This document shows positions 27,432 to 36,356 of a stretch of 64,000 nt of DNA, piece by piece; within the stretch, counting starts at the first letter, position 1; each line of letters opens with the position of its first letter. The notes below the pieces were generated by a model. The model had not been told where the DNA came from. It saw nothing but the letters and a program-made list of their open reading frames with translations, and searched no databases. The position numbers and the translations under genes are program-made. The DNA comes from Mageeibacillus sp. UBA4314 (GTDB lineage Bacteria > Bacillota > Clostridia > Saccharofermentanales > Saccharofermentanaceae): assembly GCA_002394605.1 (NCBI GenBank), contig DGUI01000052.1, positions 1-64,000 of the forward strand. The letters run 5' to 3'.

Positions 27432-27533
27432 GGTATCCTCCTAACGTATTAGTTCTCCTTGAGTCTATCATTCTTTATTGACGTTTAGAAGCGTATAATG
27501 ATCTTAATAGATACGTTAAAGGCGAGGATCCAT

Positions 27534-28100
27534 ATGGGCAGTTTTAATGTTGTTTTCGGTAATGAGGTAATATATAACGATCCTGAATACCAGATGATCA
27601 TTCACCTTAATGTTGCAGGGAATGCAACTGTGACATGTGAAGAACGCGCAGGTGGTCCGGACGATGTTTTGTTCGTGAAGGATCTTATCACTGCACAGTT
27701 CCCGGAACAGTTCTCACTCCTGTCCGGGGAGAAGGTCCCGTATAGGGATCTTGTGTCACATAAAGACACCATAATCCGCGCTATCGCTGATGTGCTTAAG
27801 GAGAAGAATATCGTTCTGAATTCTTTTGCTTTTGTGAACATCGCTCCCAATGAGCGCAGCCAGCAGGCCATAAAAGACCGCGATAAGCTGAAGGCTTACG
27901 AAGCGATGAGCCAGGAAGATAAGAATAAGATGCTCGAGGATGCGATGAATAAGTACAAAGCAACTATGGGAGCAGTGGCTATGGGCGCTGCGGCTTCAGC
28001 GGCTTCTGCGGCTCCTACTGCGAAATTCTGCACCAATTGCGGAAGCAAGGCAGACGGAGGCAAGTTCTGTTCAAATTGCGGAAGTCCGTTGACGTTGTGA
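27534..28100 (+). CDS. Zinc-ribbon protein of unknown function
   Basis: A 188-residue protein. Residues 1-125 form a soluble domain (MGSFNVVFGNEVIYNDPEYQ...) resembling the N-terminal part of SPFH-like or virion-core-like zinc-ribbon proteins. A short Ala-rich linker (MGAVAMGAAASAASAAP) leads to a C-terminal double CxxC zinc ribbon (FCTNCGSKADGGKFCSNCGS). The ATG at 27534 is chosen because GGCGAGGATC precedes it; an ATG at 27498 lacks a ribosome site. Function not known. Confidence 0.7.
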   Translation: MGSFNVVFGNEVIYNDPEYQMIIHLNVAGNATVTCEERAGGPDDVLFVKDLITAQFPEQFSLLSGEKVPYRDLVSHKDTIIRAIADVLKEKNIVLNSFAFVNIAPNERSQQAIKDRDKLKAYEAMSQEDKNKMLEDAMNKYKATMGAVAMGAAASAASAAPTAKFCTNCGSKADGGKFCSNCGSPLTL

Positions 28101-28140
28101 GGATATTTTGGGTCTTCTCTGAAAGCTTAGTCTGACCCTT

Positions 28141-28335
28141 CGTGTCATCAAAAGTGACAAGCAACCTTCAAAAAAGTGACACGACTTTCTGAATGATCCT
28201 ACTCACCGCAAAAACGGGTTTTACTCTACAAAAATAGTAGAGTAAATTGAATATATCGGTGAGTCACCAAAAAACAGGGGGGTTACTCTACAAAAATTGT
28301 AGAGTAAATCCTAAATAACGGTGAGTTAGCAAAGG
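28141..28335. repeat. Palindromic spacer repeats with TTTACTCTAC core
   Basis: Two imperfect hairpins, TTTACTCTAC/GTAGAGTAAA at 28220-28246 and TTACTCTAC/GTAGAGTAAA at 28283-28308, with A-rich loops. Each is followed by CGGTGAGT (28257, 28319), and ACTCACCG starts the block at 28201. AAAAGTGACA is also repeated (28150, 28173). No ORF in 28101-28420. A related TTTACTCT family occurs near 50.5 kb. Confidence 0.7.
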
Positions 28336-28420
28336 CTAACGCTTAAACCCGTTTCAGAATCCACCAGGGACACCTTTGCATCATTTGAGAAGCATCATTA
28401 ATGAAGCTCCTGAAAAACCA

Positions 28421-29743
28421 TCATTTCGTGGGTTCAGCAGGAGTCATTACATAAGCACCGTGCGTGCCGACATATTCAAATTTGTTCGGATCTGCCGTAG
28501 AGACGGAATTCTTATACCTGATCCCGTATTGGAGATTCTCCTCGTTTATTACATAAAATATCAGCAGTTCCGTACCGGGTTCGGGGGCTGTGTTGTCAGT
28601 GTAGAGGATCCTCATGAACGAGTCGTCGGAAAGCTCTATTGCAGTTCCGCCTTCTACCTGTTCCTTGCCGGTGACGACACCTCTCTCGTAGTACCATTCC
28701 TTGCCCGGGAATTGCTTATCTATGTAGTTCTCGGTCATGTAGTCATCTGTGATGTCAACTAAGTCAGGGTTGTTCCCGTTGATCTTCTCTACCAGCGGAT
28801 TCCACTTGGTATCGACTTTGGTTCCTGCAGCATAGCCGCCGGCTGTATAGATCCCCAACCCTACGGCAACACCGATGAAAGCGAGTCCCATGAATATCGA
28901 GAATCCGATGGCAACAGGATGTGTTGTTACAGGCGACTTGATATTCTCCGGGTGCCCTGGGTCTATCCTGATGACAACGGTCTGACCGGGTTCGATGTCT
29001 GAATCCGCCTTGACAGGAAATTCATCATAGACAGCTTCATACTGTGTTCCTTCGTAAGAATACTTGAACAGGGGAGAAGTGTGTATGAATGTATGAACAC
29101 GGTTATAGCCGTTTGAACTCTGGTCTCTTGATACATAGCGTACGTACCCTGCACATGTTGCCGTTATCTCATCCTTATATATCAGCTTGCCGGAGAATGC
29201 CTTGATGACAGTCACGATAAGGAGACCTAACCCCGATAATCCGAATACTATGACGAACAGGAGGATGAAGAACTCACCTGAGGAGAACCTTCCCCTGAAG
29301 ATGATGAGCAGGATGATCATAAGTGAAGCAAGTGCCATAAAAAGACCTATGATCCTGTTCAGACCCGCCCTGCTCGTTGACTCGATCCTGTCGCCCTTGC
29401 CGGTGACCATGACAGATATCCCGACGACAAGGAAGATCGCGCAGGCAGCATAGCCGAAGATCAGGAGCTGCTTGAGGATAAGTGCAATGATAAGTCCCGC
29501 AAAGATGATAATGCCGGCTACAGCTCCTATGAGCATCTTCTTCCTCTTAGAGGCTGTCTCTTCCTCCGTAAGGTCTCCGGAAGGCTTGATGCCGTAGAAC
29601 TGCTCGTCGATGTCACGGAAATCCGTAGTGAGCATCTTCCTGGTGAGTTCGTTGTATTTGTCTGTGATCTCACTGCGCTCTTCGCTGCTCAGTTCACGCG
29701 CTTCACTGAAATACCAGTGCGGATTATCCCTGTTGAATAACAT
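28421..29743 (-). CDS. DUF3592-like membrane protein
   Basis: A 440-residue protein with a soluble acidic N-terminus, two hydrophobic helices near residues 72-112, two more near 135-185, a soluble beta-rich part containing SPLFKYSYEGTQYEAVYDEF and VVIRIDPGHPENI, one more helix near 270-295 and a soluble C-terminus. The YEAV and DPxxPE signatures are those of DUF3592 proteins. Function unknown. GGGGGTG lies upstream of the ATG. It is convergent to the repeat spacer and divergent from the T-box leader. Confidence 0.65.
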   Translation of the reverse strand: MLFNRDNPHWYFSEARELSSEERSEITDKYNELTRKMLTTDFRDIDEQFYGIKPSGDLTEEETASKRKKMLIGAVAGIIIFAGLIIALILKQLLIFGYAACAIFLVVGISVMVTGKGDRIESTSRAGLNRIIGLFMALASLMIILLIIFRGRFSSGEFFILLFVIVFGLSGLGLLIVTVIKAFSGKLIYKDEITATCAGYVRYVSRDQSSNGYNRVHTFIHTSPLFKYSYEGTQYEAVYDEFPVKADSDIEPGQTVVIRIDPGHPENIKSPVTTHPVAIGFSIFMGLAFIGVAVGLGIYTAGGYAAGTKVDTKWNPLVEKINGNNPDLVDITDDYMTENYIDKQFPGKEWYYERGVVTGKEQVEGGTAIELSDDSFMRILYTDNTAPEPGTELLIFYVINEENLQYGIRYKNSVSTADPNKFEYVGTHGAYVMTPAEPTK

Positions 29744-29794
29744 AAAAACACCCCCATCCCATATCCTTAAGGTATTTTAACATACAAAAACCCC

Positions 29795-29822
29795 TTGCAA
29801 AAAGCCAAAATCGTGCTAAACT
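29795..29822 (+). promoter_or_regulatory. Candidate promoter of the first T-box leader
   Basis: TTGCAA (29795-29800), 16 bases, TAAACT (29817-29822). Weak -10 but well placed just before Stem I. Confidence 0.45.
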
Positions 29823-29830
29823 GCTAGTTA

Positions 29831-30099
29831 CAGGCTTTGACGAAGAGTTTGCTTCATAGAGCGGCCGCACAGAGAAGGGGACAGATGGTGAGAGTTCCCG
29901 GCAGGTGATGGAGTATATGTAGCTTCCGAGCCGGAAGGAAGAACGGATAACCCTAGTAGACCCTTCCCGTGAATGTTACGTTAGTGCATAGGGATTAATA
30001 GATCCCGATAAGTGGCGGAAACGCAATTTGAGTGGTACCGCGGGTGAATAAGATATTATCGCTCGTCTCAAAGGTTTAATCTTTGGGACGAGTTTTTTT
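29831..30099 (+). ncRNA. T-box riboswitch, specifier probably GUA (Val)
   Basis: A complete T-box leader. Stem I has a distal loop with GGTGAGAG inside GGGGA/TTCCC and a specifier region ending GTA-GCTTCC-GAGC. The T-box motif TGGTACCGCGG is at 30033-30043. The terminator stem CTCGTCTCAAAG/CTTTGGGACGAG with seven T is at 30062-30099. By the spacing known from the glyQS T-box (specifier, six bases, GAGC) the specifier is GUA, valine. The UGGU bulge pairs with a tRNA 3' end ACCA, fitting discriminator A of tRNA-Val. Uncharged tRNA-Val should favour the antiterminator and turn on the gene at 30126. Leader class is certain; the specifier is an inference from position. Confidence 0.93.
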
Positions 30100-30125
30100 G
30101 TCCCGGAAAAAAGGAGACTTAAGCT

Positions 30126-32417
30126 ATGGTAAAGACAATCGACGGTTTGGATCTGAAGATCAGACAGATGGCAGGACGTATCAAGGACCTTCGTGAGATC
30201 CTTGGTATCAGCACAGAGGAGATGGCCCAAAAGACAGGTGTCTCCGTTGAAGAATATGAGAGATGCGAATCAGGCGCAGAAGACTTGAACTTCGCGTTCA
30301 TCTACCGCTGTGCAGGCGTCTTCAAAGTTAACGTTACAGACATCATCGAAGGTGTATCTCCTACACTCGATACTTTCACGGTGACACGTGCAGGCAAGGG
30401 ACAGGAGATCGCAAGGGCTCACGGCATGACATATTTCAATATGGCATATGCATTCAAGAACAGGATCTGTGAGCCTCTGTTCGTGAAGAGTGAATACAGT
30501 GAGGAGGCTCAGACAAAGCCTATCGAACTTACGACTCACGAAGGTCAGGAGTGTGACCTCGTTATCGAGGGCAACTTGATCGTCCAGGTCGGCGAGCACA
30601 AGGAGATCTTGGGCCCCGGTGATACGATCTATTTCAACAGTGACATGCCTCACGGAATGATCGCCACGAACGGCAAGGATTGTCTCTTCTATGCTTTCGT
30701 TCTGAATGCTGCAGGTGAGCCTGCGATAGACAGCAAGTCTGCTGCAAAGATCATCGGTGTTGCAGAGCAGGAGATCGAGCCTAAGAAGAGGATCTATAAG
30801 AACTTCATCGATGCGGAGTTCAATGAGAACGGTACTCCTATAAAGATGAGCTTCAAGAATACGGAGAAGTTCAATTTCGCGTTCGACCTCGTTGATGCGC
30901 TTGCAGAAAGGGAGCCCGAGAAGCTCGCCATGCTCCACATCTCACAGGATAAGACGGAGAGAAGGTTCACGTTTAAGGATATCAAGGATGCCTCCAACAG
31001 GTGTGCAAATTACTTCAAGTCACTTGGCATCAAGAAGGGCGACAGGGTCATGCTCGTCCTGAAGCGCCACTACCAGTTCTGGTTCGCCATGATCGGTCTT
31101 AACAAGCTTGGCGCCATTGCAATCCCTGCAACGAACCAGCTCCTCGAGCACGACTTTGACTACAGGTTCAGGTCAGCAGGCGTATCTGCGATCCTCTGTA
31201 CTGCAGACGGCGATACGGCTCATCAGGTCGACATCGCGGCAGAGAAGAATCCCTGCCTTCTCCATAAGATCATCGTTAACGGAACGAGAGAAGGGTGGAG
31301 GAACTTCGATGAGGAGTACACCCTGTTCAGCACAAGGTTCAAGAGGACTGAGGATTCACCCTGCGGTGATGATCCGATGCTCATGTACTTCACGTCAGGC
31401 ACATCAGGATATCCCAAGATCGCAGTTCACAACTACAAGTATCCTCTGGGTCATTTCCATACGGCTAAGTACTGGCACTGCGTTGACCCCGACGGACTCC
31501 ACTTCACGATCTCCGATACGGGCTGGGCGAAAGCAATGTGGGGCAAGCTCTACGGCCAGTGGCTCGCAGAGGCTGCAACATTCGTATATGACTTTGACAG
31601 GTTCGATGCTGCCGACATCCTCCCGATGTTCGCGAAATACCACATCACGACATTCTGTGCTCCGCCGACGATGCTGCGTATGATGATCAAGCAGGATATA
31701 TCCCAGTATGATTTCTCATCCGTTAAGCACATGACTACTGCAGGCGAGGCTTTGAACCCTGAGGTTTACCGCCAGTTTGAGAAGGCAACGGGACTTCAGA
31801 TCCTCGAAGGCTTCGGCCAGACAGAGAGCACGATGATCATCGGCAACATGAGAGGCGCAGACCACAAGATCGGTTCAATGGGTAAGCCCGCTCCCATCTA
31901 CGACGTTGACATACTCGATCCGGACGGCAAGCCCGTTCCCGTCGGTGAGACAGGTGAGATCTGCATCAACCTCAAGAACGGTTCTCCCTGCGGTCTGGCA
32001 GTCGGTTACTACAAAGATGAAGAGAAGACAAAGGAAGCATGGCACGACGGCTGGTATCACACAGGTGATACTGCATGGAAGGATCAGGACGGATTCTACT
32101 GGTATGTCGGACGTGTTGATGACGTTATCAAGAGTTCGGGATACCGTATCGGACCTTTCGAGATCGAGAGCGTTATCATGGAACTTCCTTACGTTCTGGA
32201 GTGCGGTGTATCTGCTGCTCCCGACGAGGTCAGGGGACAGGTAGTAAAGGCTTCCATCGTTCTCGTTCCGGGCACGGAAGGTACTGAAGAACTCAAGAAA
32301 GAGATCCAGAATTACGTTAAGGCGCACACGGCTCCTTACAAGTACCCCAGGATCGTCGTATTCAAGGATGAACTCCCCAAGACGGTCAGCGGTAAGATAC
32401 AGCGCAACAAGCTCTGA
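30126..32417 (+). CDS. XRE-cupin-acyl-CoA synthetase fusion under T-box control (Val)
   Basis: A 763-residue three-module protein. Residues 10-70 form a Cro/CI helix-turn-helix (IKDLREILGISTEEMAQKTG). Residues 125-195 form a cupin (ELTTHEGQECDLVIEGNLIV ... PGDTIYFNSDMPHGM). From 225 it is a MACS-type AMP-forming acyl-CoA synthetase with YFTSGTSGYPK (about 420), GFGQTE (562), YHTGD (643) and the C-terminal lysine motif KTVSGKIQRNKL. XRE-cupin proteins usually sit beside such ligases as separate regulators. The valine-type T-box upstream suggests that the acid is isobutyrate, made into isobutyryl-CoA for valine synthesis. AAAAGGAG stands before the ATG. The SanA-like gene follows after six bases. 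Confidence 0.9.
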   Translation: MVKTIDGLDLKIRQMAGRIKDLREILGISTEEMAQKTGVSVEEYERCESGAEDLNFAFIYRCAGVFKVNVTDIIEGVSPTLDTFTVTRAGKGQEIARAHGMTYFNMAYAFKNRICEPLFVKSEYSEEAQTKPIELTTHEGQECDLVIEGNLIVQVGEHKEILGPGDTIYFNSDMPHGMIATNGKDCLFYAFVLNAAGEPAIDSKSAAKIIGVAEQEIEPKKRIYKNFIDAEFNENGTPIKMSFKNTEKFNFAFDLVDALAEREPEKLAMLHISQDKTERRFTFKDIKDASNRCANYFKSLGIKKGDRVMLVLKRHYQFWFAMIGLNKLGAIAIPATNQLLEHDFDYRFRSAGVSAILCTADGDTAHQVDIAAEKNPCLLHKIIVNGTREGWRNFDEEYTLFSTRFKRTEDSPCGDDPMLMYFTSGTSGYPKIAVHNYKYPLGHFHTAKYWHCVDPDGLHFTISDTGWAKAMWGKLYGQWLAEAATFVYDFDRFDAADILPMFAKYHITTFCAPPTMLRMMIKQDISQYDFSSVKHMTTAGEALNPEVYRQFEKATGLQILEGFGQTESTMIIGNMRGADHKIGSMGKPAPIYDVDILDPDGKPVPVGETGEICINLKNGSPCGLAVGYYKDEEKTKEAWHDGWYHTGDTAWKDQDGFYWYVGRVDDVIKSSGYRIGPFEIESVIMELPYVLECGVSAAPDEVRGQVVKASIVLVPGTEGTEELKKEIQNYVKAHTAPYKYPRIVVFKDELPKTVSGKIQRNKL

Positions 32418-32423
32418 CATAAG

Positions 32424-33221
32424 ATGAGGATAAGCCGCGTAAGACGGACTGTTGGCATCATACTGACCGCCCTTGTCGTGGTCTTCACGGTCTATCTGTC
32501 GGCAGTCTTGATCCACAGGATCAGAACAGTCGTACTTAAGAGCGGATATGTTGGCGTATTCGTCCTGGAACTCATCATATGCGCCGTGGCATTTATCGTG
32601 GCCACAGACATCAGGACGGGGTTCCTGGTGAATGGCAGGACAAAAGCATTAAGAGCTGCCGGATGGATCGTAAGATCCGTCTCGGCGGCTTTTATAGTTA
32701 TCATACTTCTAATGACATGCAAGGTCCTCACAGGCTGTCTTATAGATAATGCGGGGGATGGCGGCAATGCGGTCGTTCTCGGCATGGCGCTTGAGGACGG
32801 GATGCCGTCTGATGACCTGATCCTGAGAGTCGGGACTGCCCATGAGTATATCGTGGAGCATCCTTCATCAGTACTCATACTTACCGGCGGAAACCCTGAT
32901 GATCAGGGAAGGACTGAGGCTGCCGTCATGAAGGAGCTGCTCATGGAGCGCGGCGTAAGTGAAGATAAGATGATCCTGGAAGACCGCGCTTCAAACACTG
33001 AGGAGAACTTCCAAAGGGCTGCAGATCTCATGTCCGGGGACAACGGACAGCCCTGCGTGATAATCACGAGCAACTATCACATGGACCGTGCGGTCCGGAC
33101 AGCAAAAAGCGCAGGTCTTGCAAATGTATTGCGTAAACCTGCGCCTTCATCATTCATATCATTCGGAGCGAACGTTATGAGGGAAGTCGTGCTGGAGATA
33201 ATGAGTATTATTCCCCGATGA
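32424..33221 (+). CDS. DUF218/YdcF-SanA-like membrane protein
   Basis: A 265-residue protein with three hydrophobic helices in the first 110 residues and a C-terminal DUF218 domain: AVVLGMALEDGMPSDDLILR, LILTGGNPDDQGRTEAAVMK, EDRASNTEENFQRA and VIITSNYHMDRAV. Relatives (ElyC, SanA, YdcF) affect envelope or polyprenyl-carrier metabolism; exact chemistry is unknown. The ATG is seven bases past the ligase stop with no strong ribosome site, so it may be co-transcribed and coupled to it. It overlaps the convergent coiled-coil gene by 14 bases. Confidence 0.82.
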   Translation: MRISRVRRTVGIILTALVVVFTVYLSAVLIHRIRTVVLKSGYVGVFVLELIICAVAFIVATDIRTGFLVNGRTKALRAAGWIVRSVSAAFIVIILLMTCKVLTGCLIDNAGDGGNAVVLGMALEDGMPSDDLILRVGTAHEYIVEHPSSVLILTGGNPDDQGRTEAAVMKELLMERGVSEDKMILEDRASNTEENFQRAADLMSGDNGQPCVIITSNYHMDRAVRTAKSAGLANVLRKPAPSSFISFGANVMREVVLEIMSIIPR

Positions 33222-34431
33222 CCTTCTCCTGCTCTACTTCAACGCTCTCCAGCTCAAGGCTCTCGAACTTTGCCTTCTCCAAAGCGAGTTCCTGGGCTCT
33301 CCTGGCTTCTTCCTCAGCCATTGCTGCAGCAGCTCTTGCTTCTTCTTCAGCCTTACGAGCTGCTTCCATAGCTTCCTTAGCTTTCCTTGCAGCTTCTTCA
33401 GCCTTCTCTCTTGCGATAGCAGCTGCCTTCTTGGCATCTTCTTCAGCCTTCTCTGCAGCGGCTCTTGCTTCTTCTTCGATCTTCTTCTTGTTAGCTGCTT
33501 CGTAAGCTTCCTCAGCCTGCTTTGTGACCTGCTTGGCTTCTTCGAGCTTCTCAGATGTACTCTTCACGAGCTCCTCAGCTGTAACTGCGAAATTCTTAGC
33601 TTCCTTGTCTGCTTCCTCAGCAGCCTTCTTAGCATCTTCCTCAGCCTTGACAGCTGCCATTCTTGCATCGAGCTCAGCCTTCTTCTTGTCAGCCGCCTTA
33701 AGTGTCTCCTCGGCCTTAGCTGCAGCTGCCTTGGCAGCTTCCTGCGCCTTCTCAGCTTCTGCCTTGGCAGCATCTGCTGCTGCAAGGGCCGTGTTGTATT
33801 CTTCTTCTGCAGTCTTAGCCAGCTTGGAAGCTTCTTCCTGTGACTTAACTGCCTGCTCGAGTACCTCACCCGACTTAACTACTGCGAGCTTAGCCTGCTC
33901 TGACTTAGCGAGTGCGACCTCAGCCTCCTTGGCTGCACGGCTCTCATGGTACTTAGCCTGATTCAGTTCGAACTTTGCCTTATCAGCAGCTGCAGCCGTA
34001 GCTGACTTGCCGCCCATGGGCTTTGAATTGTCTGAAGACATATTGCCCGGACGCTCAGCAGCCTGCTGTGCGGCCATTGCCTGTGCGCGGTTGATCGATG
34101 CTGACGGCGGACGCTTGATGGGAGCCTTAAGTCCCGGAGGAGGTGCCTGAAGCGTCGTAGGCTTCTCTTCTTCGGCTTTGCTGTCACCGTGAGAAGACTT
34201 ACGTGATTCCTCCATTGCCTTACGTGCCTCGATCTGAGCCTTGGCAGCGGCAGCGCGCTCCCTTGCATAATTAGCGGCAGGAGAACCGATCTTTGCAATA
34301 TTACCGTTCTTGGGAGAAACTGTATTATCGCCAGTTCCTGCGGACTGCGATCCGGCCATTGACAGACCTACTGCAGGTGTACCCAGACGTCCATCTGACT
34401 TGCCCTTAAATACATCCATGAATCCAGACAT
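33208..34431 (-). CDS. Ala/Glu/Lys-rich long coiled-coil protein
   Basis: A 407-residue cytosolic protein. The first 150 residues are low complexity with a small N-terminal motif MSGFMDVFKGKSDGRLGTP; residues 155-400 are one long coiled coil built of repeats such as AEEEARAAAEKAEEDAKKAA. No membrane segment or signal peptide. The composition resembles scaffolding or tropomyosin-like proteins, but repetitive composition prevents reliable assignment. The ATG at 34431 is preferred since AGGGGTG precedes it. The opposite strand carries serine/alanine-rich shadow frames that are not genes. Confidence 0.75.
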   Translation of the reverse strand: MSGFMDVFKGKSDGRLGTPAVGLSMAGSQSAGTGDNTVSPKNGNIAKIGSPAANYARERAAAAKAQIEARKAMEESRKSSHGDSKAEEEKPTTLQAPPPGLKAPIKRPPSASINRAQAMAAQQAAERPGNMSSDNSKPMGGKSATAAAADKAKFELNQAKYHESRAAKEAEVALAKSEQAKLAVVKSGEVLEQAVKSQEEASKLAKTAEEEYNTALAAADAAKAEAEKAQEAAKAAAAKAEETLKAADKKKAELDARMAAVKAEEDAKKAAEEADKEAKNFAVTAEELVKSTSEKLEEAKQVTKQAEEAYEAANKKKIEEEARAAAEKAEEDAKKAAAIAREKAEEAARKAKEAMEAARKAEEEARAAAAMAEEEARRAQELALEKAKFESLELESVEVEQEKVIGE

Positions 34432-34717
34432 GTTTGTCACCCCTGTTGTTAATTTTTTGTGAATTCTATTTATTATCTTATTATACTTTTTTGTATGTTT
34501 ATTTCAAGTATCGGTTGTCGATTATCGTTAAGAATTCTTATTAACATTGTTAAATTTTGTGCAATATGTTAGAAAATCATTATATGGAAAAGATAACTGT
34601 GATGCGCGCGACAGAAGAATGGCAGAGGGCCGGTGCCTACTCCGTGAGGATCGCATAAGATGTTATAATCTTAAGGACGGCAAGAGTGCCGTTAATCTGC
34701 CGATCGGAGATATAGTC

Positions 34718-35245
34718 ATGAACGAAGTGATCAGTGCCATGCAGCAGAGGAGGAGCATCAGGAAGTTCAAGCCTGACATGCCCGCAGAGGAAGATCTCGA
34801 ACAGATCGTTGATGCGGGTCTTTATGCACCCAGCGGAATGGGGAAGCAGTCGCCGGTCATAATCTGCGTTACCAATAAGAAGGTCAGGGACAGCCTGTCT
34901 GACATCAACCGCAGGATCGGCGGATGGCCGGAAGGATTCGATCCTTTCTACGGGGCTCCCGCAATAATGATAGTATTGGCTCCCAAGGACAATTTTACCT
35001 ATATCTATGACGGTTCCCTTACGATGGGCAACATGATGAACGCCGCGTATTCCCTTGGACTTGGAAGCATATGGATCCACCGTGCCAAGGAGGAGTTTGA
35101 GATGCCCGAATGGCAGGAATTCCTTAAAGGCCTCGGGATCGAAGGCGAGTATGAGGGCATAGGCCACTGCGCAGTGGGATATGCAGACGGAAAGACGCCT
35201 TCCTGTCCTCCGCGCAGGGAAGGCAGAACGTTCTTTGTTGAGTGA
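34718..35245 (+). CDS. Nitroreductase-family flavoprotein
   Basis: A 175-residue FMN-dependent oxidoreductase: MNEVISAMQQRRSIRKFKPD (FMN-binding RRSIRKF), DAGLYAPSGMGKQSP and GLGSIWIHRAKEEF with an SLGLGS phosphate loop. Substrate cannot be told. The ATG at 34718 follows TCGGAGATAT. The upstream in-frame part (from 34547) has no family similarity. It overlaps the SGNH hydrolase reading frame start region, so they are probably co-transcribed. Confidence 0.88.
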   Translation: MNEVISAMQQRRSIRKFKPDMPAEEDLEQIVDAGLYAPSGMGKQSPVIICVTNKKVRDSLSDINRRIGGWPEGFDPFYGAPAIMIVLAPKDNFTYIYDGSLTMGNMMNAAYSLGLGSIWIHRAKEEFEMPEWQEFLKGLGIEGEYEGIGHCAVGYADGKTPSCPPRREGRTFFVE

Positions 35246-35250
35246 GCCGT

Positions 35251-35949
35251 ATGGAGAAGATAGCTGCTTTTGGTGATTCGGTCCTCAAGGGTGTTATCTA
35301 CGAAGATGAGCACTACTGTGTATCTCATGATTCCTTCCAGAAGATCTGTGAGGAATATTTCGGGATCAAGGTGGAGAACAAAGCAAGGTTCGGAAGCACG
35401 ATCGCCAAGGGTGAGAGCATCTTTGAGAATAATCTCGATCTTATCAGGGAGACTGACGGAGAGTATGTCATCCTCGAATTCGGAGGCAATGACTGTGATT
35501 TCAACTGGAAAGAGATATCTGAAGATCCTGACAGGAAGCATCTGCCGATGTGCACGATCGCGGACTTCAGGAAGACTTACACGGGGATAATAGACGGGAT
35601 AAGATCGTGCGGCAAGACGCCCGTCCTCCTGTCACTTCCGCCGATAGACTCCGCAAGATACTTCAAGCATATTTCGCGGGGATTGTCAGGGGACAATATC
35701 ATGAAGTGGATGCGCAATGACCAGCAGTATATTACCAACTGGCATGAGCGGTACAACATAGAGATCTTCAAGATCGCCATAGAGACGGGAGTACCCATAA
35801 TAGACATATCTTCAGTCTTTCTTGAGAAGAAGAATTATTCCAGATACCTGTGTGCCGACGGGATCCACCCGAATGTCGAGGGGCACAGGCTCATCGCAGC
35901 CGCGATAAAGGATCATGTAAACAGGAAGAATATTACGTTTAACGGCTGA
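35251..35949 (+). CDS. SGNH/GDSL-family hydrolase
   Basis: A 232-residue cytosolic esterase-like protein with all four blocks: IAAFGDSVLKG (nucleophile Ser), Gly in the ARFGSTIAKG region, EFGGNDCDF (Asn of block III) and DGIHPNVEGHRLIA (Asp/His dyad). Substrate unknown. ATG at 35251 chosen; a GTG at 35242 overlaps the nitroreductase stop and would add three residues. Ends before the second T-box leader. Confidence 0.87.
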   Translation: MEKIAAFGDSVLKGVIYEDEHYCVSHDSFQKICEEYFGIKVENKARFGSTIAKGESIFENNLDLIRETDGEYVILEFGGNDCDFNWKEISEDPDRKHLPMCTIADFRKTYTGIIDGIRSCGKTPVLLSLPPIDSARYFKHISRGLSGDNIMKWMRNDQQYITNWHERYNIEIFKIAIETGVPIIDISSVFLEKKNYSRYLCADGIHPNVEGHRLIAAAIKDHVNRKNITFNG

Positions 35950-35984
35950 TAATTGCGGTATTTGGCAAATTCTGAAAATTATTG

Positions 35985-36013
35985 TTGACAAACGGGTTTT
36001 ACAAGTATATTTT
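35985..36013 (+). promoter_or_regulatory. Promoter of the second T-box leader
   Basis: A perfect TTGACA at 35985-35990 is followed by TATATTTT (36006-36013), giving a -10 hexamer at 15-17 bases spacing. Confidence 0.65.
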
Positions 36014-36023
36014 ACTCACATAC

Positions 36024-36294
36024 ACCAAAAGCTGTGACGAAGAAGGTCCGGCGGCAGGGTAATCACAGAGAGTCAACGTTTGCTGAGAGTTGATATTACA
36101 CGCCACCATGTGACTATCGCTTCCGAGCTGGCACACCGAATAAGAGCGATCTTGAGTAGACTGTGCCCGAAGGCCGCCGCGTTAAGGCAAGAGGTTTGTT
36201 AGAACCTATAAGTGGTGAAGTGTTAACTTCGCAAGTTGAGTGGTACCGCGGATCATCCGTCTCAATGTCCCGATGGGGAATTGAGGCGTTTTTT
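36024..36294 (+). ncRNA. T-box riboswitch, specifier probably AUC (Ile)
   Basis: A second full T-box leader. The Stem I distal hairpin is TCAAC/GTTGA with loop GTTTGCTGAGA. The specifier region is TGACT-ATC-GCTTCC-GAGC, the T-box motif TGGTACCGCGG is at 36241-36251, and the terminator CGTCTCAAT...ATTGAGGCG with six T is at 36258-36294. With the specifier six bases before GAGC, the codon is AUC, isoleucine. The UGGU bulge again fits discriminator A, as in tRNA-Ile. It controls the paralogous fusion protein at 36357. Leader class certain, specifier inferred by position. Confidence 0.93.
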
Positions 36295-36356
36295 ATTTCC
36301 TGGAAAACTCCTCTCTTACACTTAAAGGTTGAAAGAATGCTAAGGAGGAAAAAGAA

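Noticed and set aside
28201..28335. CRISPR-like repeats at 28.2 kb and 50.5 kb
   Set aside because: Repeats are palindromic, few, of uneven spacing and occur in both orientations, with no cas genes in the window.
29905..29935. Other codon readings of the first specifier loop (UAU, AUG) and of the second (CUA, UAU)
   Set aside because: They do not keep the six-base distance to GAGC seen in the well-characterised glyQS T-box; GUA and AUC do in both leaders. A covariance alignment is still needed.
33218..33961. Long Ser/Ala-rich frames on the plus strand
   Set aside because: Reverse-complement artefacts of the Ala/Glu/Lys coiled-coil gene, without start signals.
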